NCBI RefSeq assembly: GCF_017875955.1
Contig: NZ_JAGINK010000001.1
Coordinates: 253,001-317,000, forward strand
Source of the DNA: Pseudomonas sp. BP8
GTDB lineage: Bacteria > Pseudomonadota > Gammaproteobacteria > Pseudomonadales > Pseudomonadaceae
DNA: 64,000 nt
Direction: 5' to 3'
The notes beneath the pieces are model-generated. The model was not told where the DNA came from. It did no database searches and worked only from the letters and a program-made list of their open reading frames with translations. Shown here in pieces: positions 7,613-18,771 of this stretch (within the stretch, counting starts at the first letter, position 1; each line of letters begins with the position of its first letter). Position numbers and translations under genes: made by a program.

Positions 7613-7884
7613 TGCGCCTGACCTGGCACACCAAAGCCCAGCAAGACCGCCTGAGGATCATGAATTTCGTAGCTGAAGGCAACCCTGAAGCGGCTATCGT
7701 GCTAGATACAGAATTCAGGGATAGAGCAAGACGGGCAGCTCTGCGGCCAGCCATCTACAAGCCGGGGCGCTACCAGGGGACAAGGGAAATCGTTGTTCGA
7801 CCCAATTATGTGATGGTCTATCGAGTAACGCACGACAGCGTCGAGATCCTGCGTATTCTGCACGCACGGCAGCGATGGCCGTGA
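7612..7884 (+). CDS. RelE/ParE family toxin
   Basis: The product is 90 residues with the ParE fold signature: TWHTKAQQDRLRIMNFVAEGNPEAA at the N-terminus, AIYKPGRYQGTREIVV in the middle and YVMVYRVTHDSVEILRILHARQRWP at the C-terminus. R-x-L-HARQ-W-P is the usual ending of ParE/RelE plasmid-stabilisation toxins. ParE members poison DNA gyrase and RelE members cleave mRNA; the sequence favours ParE, but the target is not certain. ATG overlaps the antitoxin stop. Intact, so presumably active if unopposed. Confidence 0.85.
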   Translation: MRLTWHTKAQQDRLRIMNFVAEGNPEAAIVLDTEFRDRARRAALRPAIYKPGRYQGTREIVVRPNYVMVYRVTHDSVEILRILHARQRWP

Positions 7885-7900
7885 CCATGACAGGGTGTTA

Positions 7901-7936
7901 AACGAAAAAGCCGCCTCGAAGGGCGGCTTTTTCGTT
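7901..7936. terminator. Bidirectional terminator between parE-like toxin and pckA
   Basis: AACGAAAAAGCCGCC is followed after a 6-base loop by its exact reverse complement, GGCGGCTTTTTCGTT. The T/A runs on both flanks serve the two convergent units. Confidence 0.92.
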
Positions 7937-7951
7937 GATGCGGGCTACAGC

Positions 7952-9493
7952 TTAGAGCTGTGGGCCTGCCGCCTTGATGGCGTCGGAAACTTCAAACTTC
8001 TTGAAGTTCTCGATGAACAGCTTGGCCAGGCCTTTGGCAGCTTCGTCGTAGGCAGCCTTGTCTTCCCAGTTGGTACGCGGGTTGAGCAGGTTGGTATCAA
8101 CGCCGGCAACGGCCTTCGGCACGTCCAGGTTGATGATGTCCAGGTGCTCGGTCTCGGTACCTACCAACGCGCCGCTCTGGATCGCAGCGATCACAGCACG
8201 GGTAGTCGGGATGCTGAAGCGCTTGCCAACGCCATAGCCACCGCCGGTCCAGCCGGTGTTGACCAGGTAGACCTTGGAATCAAAGCCCTTGATGCGCTTG
8301 ATCAGCAGCTCAGCGTACTCGCCAGCCGGACGCGGGAAGAACGGCGCGCCGAAGCAGGTGGAGAAGGTCGACTTGATGCCGCCGCCCGAACCCATTTCGG
8401 TCGAACCGACCAACGCGGTGTAGCCGGACAGGAAGTGGTAGGCCGCCTGCTCGTTGTTCAGGATCGACACTGGCGGCAGTACGCCGGTCAGGTCGCAGGT
8501 CAGGAAGATTACAGCGTTCGGCTCGCCGCCCAGGTTCTTCTCGGAACGCTTGGCAACGTGCTCCAGCGGGTAGGCTGCGCGGCTGTTCTGGGTCAGGCTG
8601 ACATCGGCATAGTCGGCGTGCTTGGCATCGTCGATAACGACGTTTTCCAGGACTGCGCCGTGCTTGATGGCTTTCCAGATGACCGGCTCGTTCTTCTCGG
8701 ACAGGTCGATGCACTTGGCGTAGCAGCCGCCTTCGATGTTGAAGACAACGCCTTCGCCCCAGCCGTGCTCGTCGTCACCGATCAGGTAACGGCTTTCGTC
8801 GGCCGACAGGGTGGTCTTGCCAGTGCCGGACAGACCGAAGAACAGGGTCACGTCGCCCGCTTCGCCGATGTTGGCAGCGCAGTGCATTGGCAGCACGTCG
8901 GCGGCCGGCAGCAGGAAGTTCTGCACCGAGAACATGGCTTTCTTCATCTCACCGGCGTAACGCATGCCAGCGATCAGAACCTTCTTCTGGGCGAAGTTGA
9001 TGATCACGCAGCCATCGGAGTTGGTGCCGTCACGCTCTGGCTCGCACTCGAAGTTGGCCACATTAAGCACTTGCCACTCATCACGACCAGCCGGGTTGTA
9101 CTGGGCCGGGTTGATGAACAGGCAACGACCGAACAGGTTCTGCCAGGCAGTCTGGGTGGTCATCTTGACCGGCAGGTAGTGATCTTCGGCAGCCCCTACG
9201 TGAACGTGGGAAACGAAGTGTTCCTGTGCGTTGTTGAACGCCTCGACACGAGCCCACAGGGCATCGAACTTGTCGGCCGGGAACTTGCGGTTGATCGGGC
9301 CCCAGGCGATAGCTTCGCTGGTGCTGGGTTCGTCGACGATGAAACGGTCAGCTGGCGAACGGCCGGTACGGTGGCCGGTTTTCACGACCAGCGCGCCAGT
9401 GTCGGCGAGCTCGCCTTCACCGCGGCTCAGCGCTTCTTTTACCAGATCATCGACGCTCAGGTCGGTGTACACGGTGTTATTGGCTTGCGTCAT
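7952..9493 (-). CDS. pckA: ATP-dependent phosphoenolpyruvate carboxykinase
   Basis: The product is 513 residues from ATG 9493 ([17 protein letters not shown]). It contains the PEPCK kinase-1a P-loop [16 protein letters not shown], the metal-site segment [17 protein letters not shown] near the N-terminus and YPLEHV/NVIFLT-type motifs. It converts oxaloacetate + ATP to PEP + CO2 in gluconeogenesis. An in-frame upstream ATG would add 20 residues that do not resemble the family. It ends at a shared terminator with the TA pair. A 179-base gap separates it from hslO, which has its own terminator, so pckA probably has its own promoter. Confidence 0.97.
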   Translation of the reverse strand: MTQANNTVYTDLSVDDLVKEALSRGEGELADTGALVVKTGHRTGRSPADRFIVDEPSTSEAIAWGPINRKFPADKFDALWARVEAFNNAQEHFVSHVHVGAAEDHYLPVKMTTQTAWQNLFGRCLFINPAQYNPAGRDEWQVLNVANFECEPERDGTNSDGCVIINFAQKKVLIAGMRYAGEMKKAMFSVQNFLLPAADVLPMHCAANIGEAGDVTLFFGLSGTGKTTLSADESRYLIGDDEHGWGEGVVFNIEGGCYAKCIDLSEKNEPVIWKAIKHGAVLENVVIDDAKHADYADVSLTQNSRAAYPLEHVAKRSEKNLGGEPNAVIFLTCDLTGVLPPVSILNNEQAAYHFLSGYTALVGSTEMGSGGGIKSTFSTCFGAPFFPRPAGEYAELLIKRIKGFDSKVYLVNTGWTGGGYGVGKRFSIPTTRAVIAAIQSGALVGTETEHLDIINLDVPKAVAGVDTNLLNPRTNWEDKAAYDEAAKGLAKLFIENFKKFEVSDAIKAAGPQL

Positions 9494-9597
9494 GAGATAC
9501 CCCATCCGGCCCGAGGCCGAGTGCTCCAAACGTTTTGTAGTTGTCTGTTTCAAACTACTACAGCGAAAAAAGTGGCCGGATTATGCCAGAAACGCCC

Positions 9598-9651
9598 AAA
9601 AAAAGTAGGCCCCTCCTGTCAGAACTGCGGTTTAGCGCAGTTCGACAGGAG
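9598..9651 (-). terminator. Long-stem terminator downstream of hslO
   Basis: On the minus strand CTCCTGTC-GAACTGCG pairs with CGCAGTTC-T-GACAGGAG (16 bp with one bulged T, loop CTAAAC). After GGGCCTAC come seven T residues (9604-9598). The stem is unusually long for a terminator, and it also lies about 120 bases upstream of pckA. Confidence 0.75.
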
Positions 9652-9672
9652 ATTGTCCTGTAGTGAAACGTT

Positions 9673-10575
9673 TTAGTGGCGAGTTTCTGACGCCGAGTCC
9701 GTGCCGCCACCGGCAAACAGTTGCGCAACATCGGTGGCATCGAACAGATACCGCTGGTTGCAGAACTGGCAATCGACCTCGATTTGCCCGCCATGTTCAA
9801 CTACCAGCTGCTCGGCATCCTGCTGGCCGAGGCTGACCAGAGCGTTACCCGAGCGCTCGCGCGAGCAGCTGCAGCGGAACTGCAACGGCTGGATGTCGAA
9901 CAGGCGCACGGCGTCCTCGTGGTACAGGCGGTGCAGGACGGTTTCGTTGTCCAGGCCAAGCAGTTCTTCGGCCTTGACGGTGTTGGCCAGTGCGGTGACG
10001 TGGTTCCAGCTCTCTTCACGCTCTTCGCTGTCTTTCTGGCGGTCGGCGGGCAGTTGCTGGACCAGCAGACCACGGGCACGCGTGCCATCTGCGGTGAGCG
10101 TGATGCAGGTGTTGATCTGCTGGGACATGACGAAGTAGTTGGTGAAGCACTCCGACAGATCCTGGCCATGCAGGTCGACCATGCCCTGGTAACGCTGACC
10201 GTTGACCGGGTCGATGGTCAGTGCCAGCACGCCTTCGGGCATCAGGTCGGCCAAGCTCGCGTCATCGCTGATCTGGCTCGCTTCGTAACGCGCCAGGCCA
10301 CGGATCTCGTGCTCGCTGGAACATTCGATCATCAACAGCGGCACGGGGCCTTCGGACCTCGCCTGAAGAATCAGCAAGCCATCGAACTTCAGGGTGCCGA
10401 CCAGCAAGGCGGCGGCGGCCATCAATTCGCCGAGCAGCTGCGCGACAGGTTGTGGGTAGGGATGCTTGGCCAGCACTTCGGCATAGCTGCGCTCGAGCCC
10501 GACCATTTCGCCGCGCACATCGCGGTCATCGAAGATGAATCGTTGGGTGAAATCGGTATCCGGCAAATCGCTCAT
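9673..10575 (-). CDS. hslO: Hsp33 redox-regulated chaperone
   Basis: The 300-residue product matches Hsp33: an N-terminal holdase body and a C-terminal zinc/redox switch with C235-x-C237 ([11 protein letters not shown]) and C269-x2-C272 ([10 protein letters not shown]). Oxidative stress releases zinc, forms disulfides and turns on holdase activity in the cytosol. Location next to pckA is conserved in Pseudomonas. The gene is complete and followed by a long-stem terminator. Confidence 0.96.
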   Translation of the reverse strand: MSDLPDTDFTQRFIFDDRDVRGEMVGLERSYAEVLAKHPYPQPVAQLLGELMAAAALLVGTLKFDGLLILQARSEGPVPLLMIECSSEHEIRGLARYEASQISDDASLADLMPEGVLALTIDPVNGQRYQGMVDLHGQDLSECFTNYFVMSQQINTCITLTADGTRARGLLVQQLPADRQKDSEEREESWNHVTALANTVKAEELLGLDNETVLHRLYHEDAVRLFDIQPLQFRCSCSRERSGNALVSLGQQDAEQLVVEHGGQIEVDCQFCNQRYLFDATDVAQLFAGGGTDSASETRH

Positions 10576-10683
10576 AGGTTCTGGCTGTCTGAAAATGATG
10601 TCAAAATGTTTACAGGCTTGCGAAAAGCCCGCTGCAGAGCGCTCACGAGGCGCTCGTTATCCCGTTTGCATTAGAGGTATCTT

Positions 10684-11484
10684 ATGGACAATCGACCACT
10701 GTTCCAAGCAAGGTGGTCCTGGGGGCCCTTGGCAGCCTGCACGCTGCTACCCATCGCACTACTGTGTTTCTGGTTATGGCCATTTGGCCAGATCCTTTGC
10801 CTGACTTTCGACGAGTGGCTGTTCCATGCCCTCAATGGGCCGCTGGCCGACAACGCCGCCTGGCGTTACATCTGGACCTTGGGCAGCTTGCGGCCGTTCG
10901 ACATTGTCGTCGGCCTGATCCTGCTGGCCCTGCTGATCCGCGGTGAATGGGTGTTCAAGGCAAGCCAGGTACGCCAGGCGTTTTTCGCCTTCTTGATCAC
11001 CCTTCTCCTCTTAGTGGTGGTTCGCGCACTGTTTTCCAAGTGGGTCGATGCATCTGGCTGGCAGCACGACAGTCCATCGATGGTATTTAGCGATGCCATT
11101 CGCCTGAGTGATTACTACCCCAACCTTGAAGCCCATTGGGAGCTCAAGGACCGTTCCAGCAAGAGTTTCCCGGGCGACCATGCCTCGGTGCTGCTGGTGT
11201 GGGCGCTGTTCATGAACCTGTTCAGCCGCCGCCTGGGGCAGAAGCTGGTGATCTGGGGGCTGGCCGCGCTGTTCATGCTACCGCGCCTGGTGGCTGGTGC
11301 GCACTGGGGACAGGACGACTACATCGGCGGGTTGCTGATGGCGGTATTGGCGCTGGGCTGGAGCTGCTACACGCCGCTGTCGGCCAAGGGCAGCGCGGCG
11401 CTGGTGCGCTGGACTGCGCCGCTGTTTGGGCTGGTGCAGCGGTTGCCATTGGTCGGCAGGCTGGCGGTGGTGCGCGGCGCCTGA
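10684..11484 (+). CDS. PAP2-family membrane phosphatase (LpxT-like)
   Basis: The product is 266 residues with at least five hydrophobic segments (about 18-45, 72-86, 98-116, 168-181, 188-202, 212-228). PAP2 motifs are present: K155-DRSSK, SFPGDH at 161-166 (catalytic His166) and R201-x5-H207-x3-D211. It should act on a lipid phosphate at the periplasmic face of the inner membrane; undecaprenyl-pyrophosphate phosphatase or lipid A phosphotransferase are the likely roles and sequence alone does not choose. AGAGGT precedes the ATG. Divergent from hslO. Confidence 0.85.
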   Translation: MDNRPLFQARWSWGPLAACTLLPIALLCFWLWPFGQILCLTFDEWLFHALNGPLADNAAWRYIWTLGSLRPFDIVVGLILLALLIRGEWVFKASQVRQAFFAFLITLLLLVVVRALFSKWVDASGWQHDSPSMVFSDAIRLSDYYPNLEAHWELKDRSSKSFPGDHASVLLVWALFMNLFSRRLGQKLVIWGLAALFMLPRLVAGAHWGQDDYIGGLLMAVLALGWSCYTPLSAKGSAALVRWTAPLFGLVQRLPLVGRLAVVRGA

Positions 11485-11489
11485 TCCAT

Positions 11490-11516
11490 TGTTGGGGCTG
11501 CTTTGCAGCCCCAACA
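11490..11516. terminator. Hairpin between PAP2 gene and hslR
   Basis: TGTTGGGGCTGC-TTT-GCAGCCCCAACA is a perfect 12-bp stem placed between two convergent genes. There is no long T-run on either side. Confidence 0.65.
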
Positions 11517-11524
11517 GCCTCACC

Positions 11525-11926
11525 TCAGTCGAAGCTGCCATGTAACTGGTGAATCTGCCGCCGCTGCTTCTTGTTCGGCCGGCCATCGGTAGTCATGCCC
11601 AAGGCACCATCCTTGCGCATCTGCGCAGCCTGCTCACGGCGGCGGATACTTTCTTCGGTCTCCTCGTACAGCAATTGCGCCTCAGGCGCCCCGCGGCGGA
11701 CCACCGACAGCGCCTTGACCCTTACCGTACGCTCGTCAAAGCCGGTACGCAGGACAAACTCATCGCCCACTCGCGGCTCCTTGCCAGGCTTGCAGCGCTC
11801 GCCGCGGCAATGCACCTTACCGCTTTCGATGGCCGCCTTGGCCAGGGCGCGGGTCTTGTAGAAACGCGCCGCCCACAGCCATTTGTCCAGGCGAACCTTG
11901 TCATCTTCATCCGGCTTGTGTGCCAT
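11525..11926 (-). CDS. hslR: S4-domain RNA-binding heat-shock protein (Hsp15)
   Basis: The product is 133 residues. The S4 domain at about 10-70 (VRLDKWLWAARFYKTRALAKAAIESGKVHCRGERCKPGKEPRVGD) and a basic C-terminal tail match Hsp15, which binds free 50S subunits carrying nascent chains and helps recycle stalled ribosomes. Start set at 11926 because GAGGTAAAGAG lies just upstream; an in-frame ATG 27 bases earlier precedes the ribosome binding site and is unlikely. Confidence 0.93.
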   Translation of the reverse strand: MAHKPDEDDKVRLDKWLWAARFYKTRALAKAAIESGKVHCRGERCKPGKEPRVGDEFVLRTGFDERTVRVKALSVVRRGAPEAQLLYEETEESIRRREQAAQMRKDGALGMTTDGRPNKKQRRQIHQLHGSFD

Positions 11927-12035
11927 CTCTTTACCTCGAATTCTGTCTTTCACGGAACTGTACTACCGTGACTGACGGATGCAAAAAATCTGCGCGATCT
12001 TTAAAGTCCACCACCTTATTCGCAGGGTGTGATTA

Positions 12036-12518
12036 GTGAAGACATTTGACCATCTGAGTGTGATCGGCCTGCGCGAGTGGGTCGCCCTGCCCGACCTCGG
12101 TGTCGCAGGGCTAAGGGCCAAGATCGACACCGGCGCCAGCACCTCCAGCCTGCATGCAACGGACGTCGAAACGTTTGAACGTGACGGCCAGCCGTGGGTC
12201 CGTTTTACTGCGCACCTCGGAACCGTGGTGCAGCTGCGCCATCGCCGCTGTGAAGCACCGCTGGTGACCATGAAGACCATCAAGAGCTCCAATGGCCACG
12301 CCCAGGTGCGTTATGTGATCCGTACCGCGCTGGCGCTGGGCGATCGGGTCTGGGAAGTGGAGTTCACCCTGGCCTGTCGCAAGGCCATGCGTTATCGCTT
12401 GCTGCTAGGCTCCAAGGCGTTGATACACGGGCAACTGGTGGTCAACCCCGGCTTGAAATATGTTCAGGACAAACCGGCCTTTCCGGCCACCCTTTCCCCT
12501 GTCACAGGTGCTGCATGA
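12036..12518 (+). CDS. rimB: Retropepsin-like aspartic protease RimB (Zn_protease family)
   Basis: The product is 160 residues from GTG 12036. [14 protein letters not shown] (Asp31) is the active-site loop of the pepsin/retropepsin-like domain long annotated 'ATP-dependent zinc protease'. It overlaps rimK by four bases (ATGA). In Pseudomonas, RimB is a partner of RimK in modifying ribosomal protein S6: RimK adds glutamates and RimB is reported to cleave them. The EAL-type RimA that accompanies these genes in some species is not adjacent here. Confidence 0.9.
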   Translation: MKTFDHLSVIGLREWVALPDLGVAGLRAKIDTGASTSSLHATDVETFERDGQPWVRFTAHLGTVVQLRHRRCEAPLVTMKTIKSSNGHAQVRYVIRTALALGDRVWEVEFTLACRKAMRYRLLLGSKALIHGQLVVNPGLKYVQDKPAFPATLSPVTGAA

Positions 12519-13420
12519 AGATCGCTGTGCTGTCGCGTAATCCGCGTCTGTATTCCACCCGCCGCCTGGTTGAAGCCGGTACCCAGCGCGGCCATGAGAT
12601 GGTTGTGATCGATACCCTGCGCGCCTACATGAACATCGCCAGCCACAAGCCGCAGATCCACTATCGCGGCAAGCCGCTGGAAGGTTTCGACGCGGTGATC
12701 CCACGGATCGGCGCCTCGGTCACCTTCTATGGCTGCGCGGTGCTGCGCCAGTTCGAGATGATGGGCGTCTATCCGCTCAACGAGTCGGTGGCCATCGCCC
12801 GCTCGCGAGACAAGCTGCGCTCGCTGCAGTTGCTGTCGCGGCGCGGGATTGGCCTGCCGATCACCGGCTTCGCGCATTCGCCGGATGACATCCCCGACCT
12901 GATCCAGATGGTCAACGGTGCACCCCTGGTGATCAAGGTCCTCGAAGGCACCCAGGGCATCGGCGTGGTGCTGTGCGAGACTACCCAGGCGGCCGAATCG
13001 GTGATCGAGGCGTTCATGGGCCTGAAACAGAACATCATGGTCCAGGAATACATCAAGGAGGCCGGCGGTGCCGATATCCGCTGCTTCGTGGTGGGCGACA
13101 AGGTGATTGCCTCGATGAAGCGCCAGGCCAAGCCGGGTGAGTTCCGCTCCAACCTGCATCGTGGGGGCGTCGCCAGCCTGATCAAGATTACCCCTGAAGA
13201 ACGCATTACTGCCATCCGCGCCGCCAAGGTGATGGGCCTGAGCGTGGCCGGGGTGGACATTCTGCGCTCCAATCACGGACCACTGGTGATGGAGGTGAAC
13301 TCATCGCCTGGGCTGGAGGGCATCGAGGTGACCACCAGCAAGGACGTGGCAGGGATGATCATCGAGCATCTGGAGAAGAATGGCGGGCCGAATCAGACCC
13401 GGACCAAAGGCAAAGGTTGA
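12515..13420 (+). CDS. rimK: ATP-grasp alpha-L-glutamate ligase RimK
   Basis: The 301-residue product matches RimK: an N-terminal pre-ATP-grasp domain ([21 protein letters not shown]) and an ATP-grasp core ([71 protein letters not shown]). It adds glutamate residues to the C-terminus of ribosomal protein S6, changing the proteome, and is controlled by c-di-GMP in Pseudomonas. Coupled to rimB by an ATGA overlap. Followed by a REP sequence. Confidence 0.96.
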   Translation: MKIAVLSRNPRLYSTRRLVEAGTQRGHEMVVIDTLRAYMNIASHKPQIHYRGKPLEGFDAVIPRIGASVTFYGCAVLRQFEMMGVYPLNESVAIARSRDKLRSLQLLSRRGIGLPITGFAHSPDDIPDLIQMVNGAPLVIKVLEGTQGIGVVLCETTQAAESVIEAFMGLKQNIMVQEYIKEAGGADIRCFVVGDKVIASMKRQAKPGEFRSNLHRGGVASLIKITPEERITAIRAAKVMGLSVAGVDILRSNHGPLVMEVNSSPGLEGIEVTTSKDVAGMIIEHLEKNGGPNQTRTKGKG

Positions 13421-13428
13421 GCGTGGCT

Positions 13429-13497
13429 GTGCCGGCCTCTTCGCGGGGCAAGCCCGCTCCTACAGGATCTGGCGTGACCCTGTAGGAGGCCGGCACA
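13429..13497. repeat. REP inverted pair, second copy shortened
   Basis: TGTGCCGGCCTC and GAGGCCGGCACA form the outer arms. The left unit has the full core TCGCGGGGCAAGCCCGCTCC, while the right unit has lost the AGCGGGCTTGCCCCGCGA portion, leaving CCTGTAGGAGGCCGGCAC: a partial deletion of one REP. Confidence 0.8.
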
Positions 13498-13508
13498 GGC
13501 CTAATGAA

Positions 13509-14822
13509 TCAAACCGCATTGCGCGGCAGCAGCAACCCCAACGGCAAGCGCACCCGCGCCTCGATCCCACCGCCGGAGCGATTGCGCAACTCGACATTGC
13601 CGCCATGCTGGGCCGCGATCCGCTTGACGATCGCCAGCCCCAGCCCGGTGCCCTTGCCACCCCGCGCCCGATCTCCGCGAATGAACGGGTTGAAGATCGT
13701 CTCCAGCTCCGACTCATCGATACCCGCACCCCGGTCCAGCACGCTGAGCACCACGTACGGCGCGCTGTCATCACCCGACACGTAGGCCGCCACCTCGACG
13801 CCCTTGCCCGCGTGATGCAGGGCATTGCCGATCAGGTTGCCGAGCATGCGCTTGAGCGAAACCCGCCGCAGCGGGAATGGCGGGATCGGCTCCAGGCACA
13901 AACGCACGCGCTCTTCCGGCTGGTTATAGGGCGCCACCACCTCGCGAACCAGCGCACCGAAATCGATCTCTTCCACTGGCTCGTCACGGCCATCGCGGAT
14001 GAACGCCAGGAACTGATCGAGAATCGCGTCCATGTCTTCGATGTCGCGCACCATGTCATCGGTGAGGTCGTTGTCATTGGGCATCAACGACAGCGACAGG
14101 CGCAGGCGGGTCAGCGGCGTGCGCAGGTCATGGGACACCCCCGCCAGCATCAGCTCGCGCTCGCGCGCGGCCTGTTCGACGTCTTCGGCCATCTGGTTGA
14201 ACGAGCGATACACCTCGGCCATTTCGCTCGGCGTGTCGCTGACCGGCAAGCGCACGCTGCGCCCCTGGCCCAACTGGCGCGCAGCGAACACCAGGCGCTT
14301 GAGCGGTTGGTTGAGCTGACGGACGAAGATCCACGCCGAAGCAGTCGACAACAGGCCAATGGCCAGGAACCAGCCGAGCACGTTCCAGATCTTCTGCCCG
14401 CGCAGTGGGTGCGGGTACAGCGGCACCTTCAGCCAGCCAGGGCCCAGGCTCGGTGCGTTGACCCACAGCGCCGGTGGCGCGTGCACACGCAGGCGCACTT
14501 CGGTGTCATCGCCCAGCTCGGCCTGCATCTGGCGTTGGTAGATCTCGCTGTACGGCCAGTGCTGCTCGCCTTCCGGCACGCCGGAGCCGGTCACCCGGAT
14601 CAGACCCGCGGCCTCGGCGATCTTGTCGCGGTTCTCTTCGTCGGCCGCCCAATAGGCACGCAGGGTCAAGGCCACACCGTGGCTGTACTGGCGGTCGACC
14701 AGGACGTCCTCGTTCATCAGCAGGTACACCAGGGTCAGCGCCTTGGAGAACAGGACGACGATCAAGACCAGCCACAGCGTGCGGGCGAAGAAGCTTTGCG
14801 GGAACCACAGGGGGGTTTTCAT
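13509..14822 (-). CDS. envZ: Sensor histidine kinase EnvZ (AmgS-type)
   Basis: The product is 437 residues. TM1 at about 14-36, a periplasmic domain to about 146, TM2 at 147-166, HAMP at 168-220, dimerisation box AGVSHDLRTPLTRLRLSLSLM with phospho-acceptor His231, then an HATPase domain with N box (NLIGNALHHA), G1 (VLDRGAGIDE) and G2 (RGGKGTGLGLAIVKR). It signals to the OmpR-type regulator encoded just upstream. The pair is orthologous by position to AmgRS of P. aeruginosa, which responds to envelope/aminoglycoside stress. The two genes are 118 bases apart with a perfect hairpin between. Confidence 0.94.
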   Translation of the reverse strand: MKTPLWFPQSFFARTLWLVLIVVLFSKALTLVYLLMNEDVLVDRQYSHGVALTLRAYWAADEENRDKIAEAAGLIRVTGSGVPEGEQHWPYSEIYQRQMQAELGDDTEVRLRVHAPPALWVNAPSLGPGWLKVPLYPHPLRGQKIWNVLGWFLAIGLLSTASAWIFVRQLNQPLKRLVFAARQLGQGRSVRLPVSDTPSEMAEVYRSFNQMAEDVEQAARERELMLAGVSHDLRTPLTRLRLSLSLMPNDNDLTDDMVRDIEDMDAILDQFLAFIRDGRDEPVEEIDFGALVREVVAPYNQPEERVRLCLEPIPPFPLRRVSLKRMLGNLIGNALHHAGKGVEVAAYVSGDDSAPYVVLSVLDRGAGIDESELETIFNPFIRGDRARGGKGTGLGLAIVKRIAAQHGGNVELRNRSGGGIEARVRLPLGLLLPRNAV

Positions 14823-14890
14823 CGAGGACGACTACTGCCAGACGGCGCGAGCAGGGCTCGCCGGGGTTGCTGGCCGGCCATAGACGCAAA

Positions 14891-14916
14891 CAGGGCGACC
14901 CGTTCGGGTCGCCCTG
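14891..14916 (-). promoter_or_regulatory. Perfect intercistronic hairpin between ompR and envZ
   Basis: CAGGGCGACCCG and CGGGTCGCCCTG are separated by only TT, giving a 12-bp-arm inverted repeat in the ompR-envZ spacer. On the minus strand it is followed by TTTGCG, not a T-run, so it looks more like an attenuator or RNA-stability element than a full terminator. Confidence 0.55.
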
Positions 14917-14940
14917 GCGCATCTCGGCCAGCCTGCAGGC

Positions 14941-15684
14941 TCATTTGCCGGCGTTTCCGTCCGGCACGAATACGTAGCCCACGCCCCAGACTGTCTGGAT
15001 GTAGCGCGGCTTGGACGGATCCGGTTCAATCATGCGGCGCAGGCGCGAGATCTGCACGTCAATGGAGCGCTCCAGTGCATCCCACTCGCGACCGCGGGCC
15101 AGGTTCATCAGTTTGTCGCGGGTCAGCGGCTCACGGGCGTGCATGACCAGCGCCTTGAGCACGGCGAACTCGCCGGTGGTGAGCATGTGCACTTCTTCGC
15201 CGCGCTTGAGTTCGCGGGTGGCCAGCGACAGCTCGTAGTCGCCGAAGGTGACCGTCTCGTCTTCGCTGCCGGGCGCGCCAGGAACGGTCGGCGCCTGACG
15301 GCGCAGCACAGCCTTGACCCGCGCTACCAGCTCATCCGGGTTGAACGGCTTGGCCAGGTAGTCGTCGGCGCCCAGCTCCAGGCCCTTGATGCGGCTGACC
15401 TCATCGCCCTTGGCGGTGAGCATGATGATCGGGATCTGATTGTTCGCCGCGCGCAGCCGGCGGCAGGCGGACAGGCCGTCCTCGCCAGGCAGCATCAGGT
15501 CGAGCACCACCAGGTTGAACACTTCACGGGCCAGCAGCCGGTCCATCTGTTCGACGTTGGGCACCGCACGGGCGCGAAAGCCCTTGCTGGTGAAGAAACG
15601 TTCCAGCAGGCTGCTGAGCCCCGGATCGTCGTCGACGATGAGAATCTTGTCACCTTCAGCTGTATTTGCGGTGCTGGTCATCAA
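14941..15684 (-). CDS. ompR: Response regulator OmpR (AmgR-type)
   Basis: The product is 247 residues. Receiver domain: acidic pocket DDD at 18-20, phospho-acceptor Asp62 (VVLDLMLPGEDG), Lys112 (LAKPF). Winged-helix DNA-binding domain at about 145-240 (ELSLATRELKRGEEVHMLTTGEFAVLKAL ... DVQISRLRRMIEPD ... VWGVGYVFVP). First gene of the two-gene operon with envZ. Two adjacent ATG codons (15684, 15681) are possible starts; AGGAG lies just upstream. Confidence 0.95.
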   Translation of the reverse strand: MMTSTANTAEGDKILIVDDDPGLSSLLERFFTSKGFRARAVPNVEQMDRLLAREVFNLVVLDLMLPGEDGLSACRRLRAANNQIPIIMLTAKGDEVSRIKGLELGADDYLAKPFNPDELVARVKAVLRRQAPTVPGAPGSEDETVTFGDYELSLATRELKRGEEVHMLTTGEFAVLKALVMHAREPLTRDKLMNLARGREWDALERSIDVQISRLRRMIEPDPSKPRYIQTVWGVGYVFVPDGNAGK

Positions 15685-15911
15685 TAACTCCTCTGATATC
15701 GCTGCGTATTATGGCGTAGCCATTGCAGCGCGTGCCGTGTGCATTGTTAGCAGATTTTTCCCCGGGCGCCAGTTCCACGCTGGCCGGGCCGGCCCAGTGC
15801 CATCACCGCAAGCCGTGCGTGATGCGTATAATGCGCGCCTTTCACCCAGCGCCGCCGGGCTCGAATGCCCACCTGCGGCCTCCAGTATTCACATATTGTC
15901 AGGTGGTTCTC

Positions 15912-18232
<2,321 letters not shown>

Positions 18233-18236
<4 letters not shown>

Positions 18237-18619
18237 TCGACGTTCCCAGCGAATACGTCGAAAGCGCCTTCAGCCAGCTGCTCGGCTGCCGCCTGCAACG
18301 CCTCGACGAGGGCGTTGCCGAGGTGGCCCTGGCCCTCGCGCCGCAACTGCGCAACCGCGGCCAGAATCTGCACGGCGGGGCGATCTTCAGCCTGGTCGAT
18401 ATCGCCATGGGCCTGGCCTGCTCGGCCAGCCATGGTTTCGACCAGCAGAGCGTGACCATCGAATGCAAGATCAACTACATGCGCGGCGTCAGCGACGGTG
18501 AGGTGCTGTGCACCGCGCGCGTGCTGCACGCCGGCCGGCGCACCCTGGTGGTCGACGCCGACGTAGTCCAAGGCGACAAGCTGGTAGCAAAAGCGCAGGG
18601 AACCTTCGCAGTTCTCTAG
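18233..18619 (+). CDS. PaaI-family hotdog thioesterase
   Basis: The 128-residue product carries the PaaI signature [22 protein letters not shown], where the His-Gly-Gly segment and Asp sit at the active site. It starts inside the last codons of tex (ATGA), so it is translationally coupled to it; the same pairing occurs in P. aeruginosa as I remember it. Substrate unknown; PaaI itself hydrolyses ring-hydroxylated phenylacetyl-CoA. A functional link with Tex is not evident. Confidence 0.85.
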
Positions 18620-18771
18620 CTCCCAAAGTGGTATCTGCGGTATTTTCGGCAGTGCGACGGCGCTGCCGGAACCGCGTAACCAGGCGACAACGCCAGTTCC
18701 TTTGTCCCTACCCTTGTAGACCGTCATTTCTACCCCCATATTGGGGCGACTGACGCGTGAAGGAATACATC

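Noticed and set aside
7895..9676. 593-codon plus-strand frame opposite pckA
   Set aside because: Antisense shadow of the highly biased pckA gene; no recognisable domains, while the minus frame is a textbook PEPCK.
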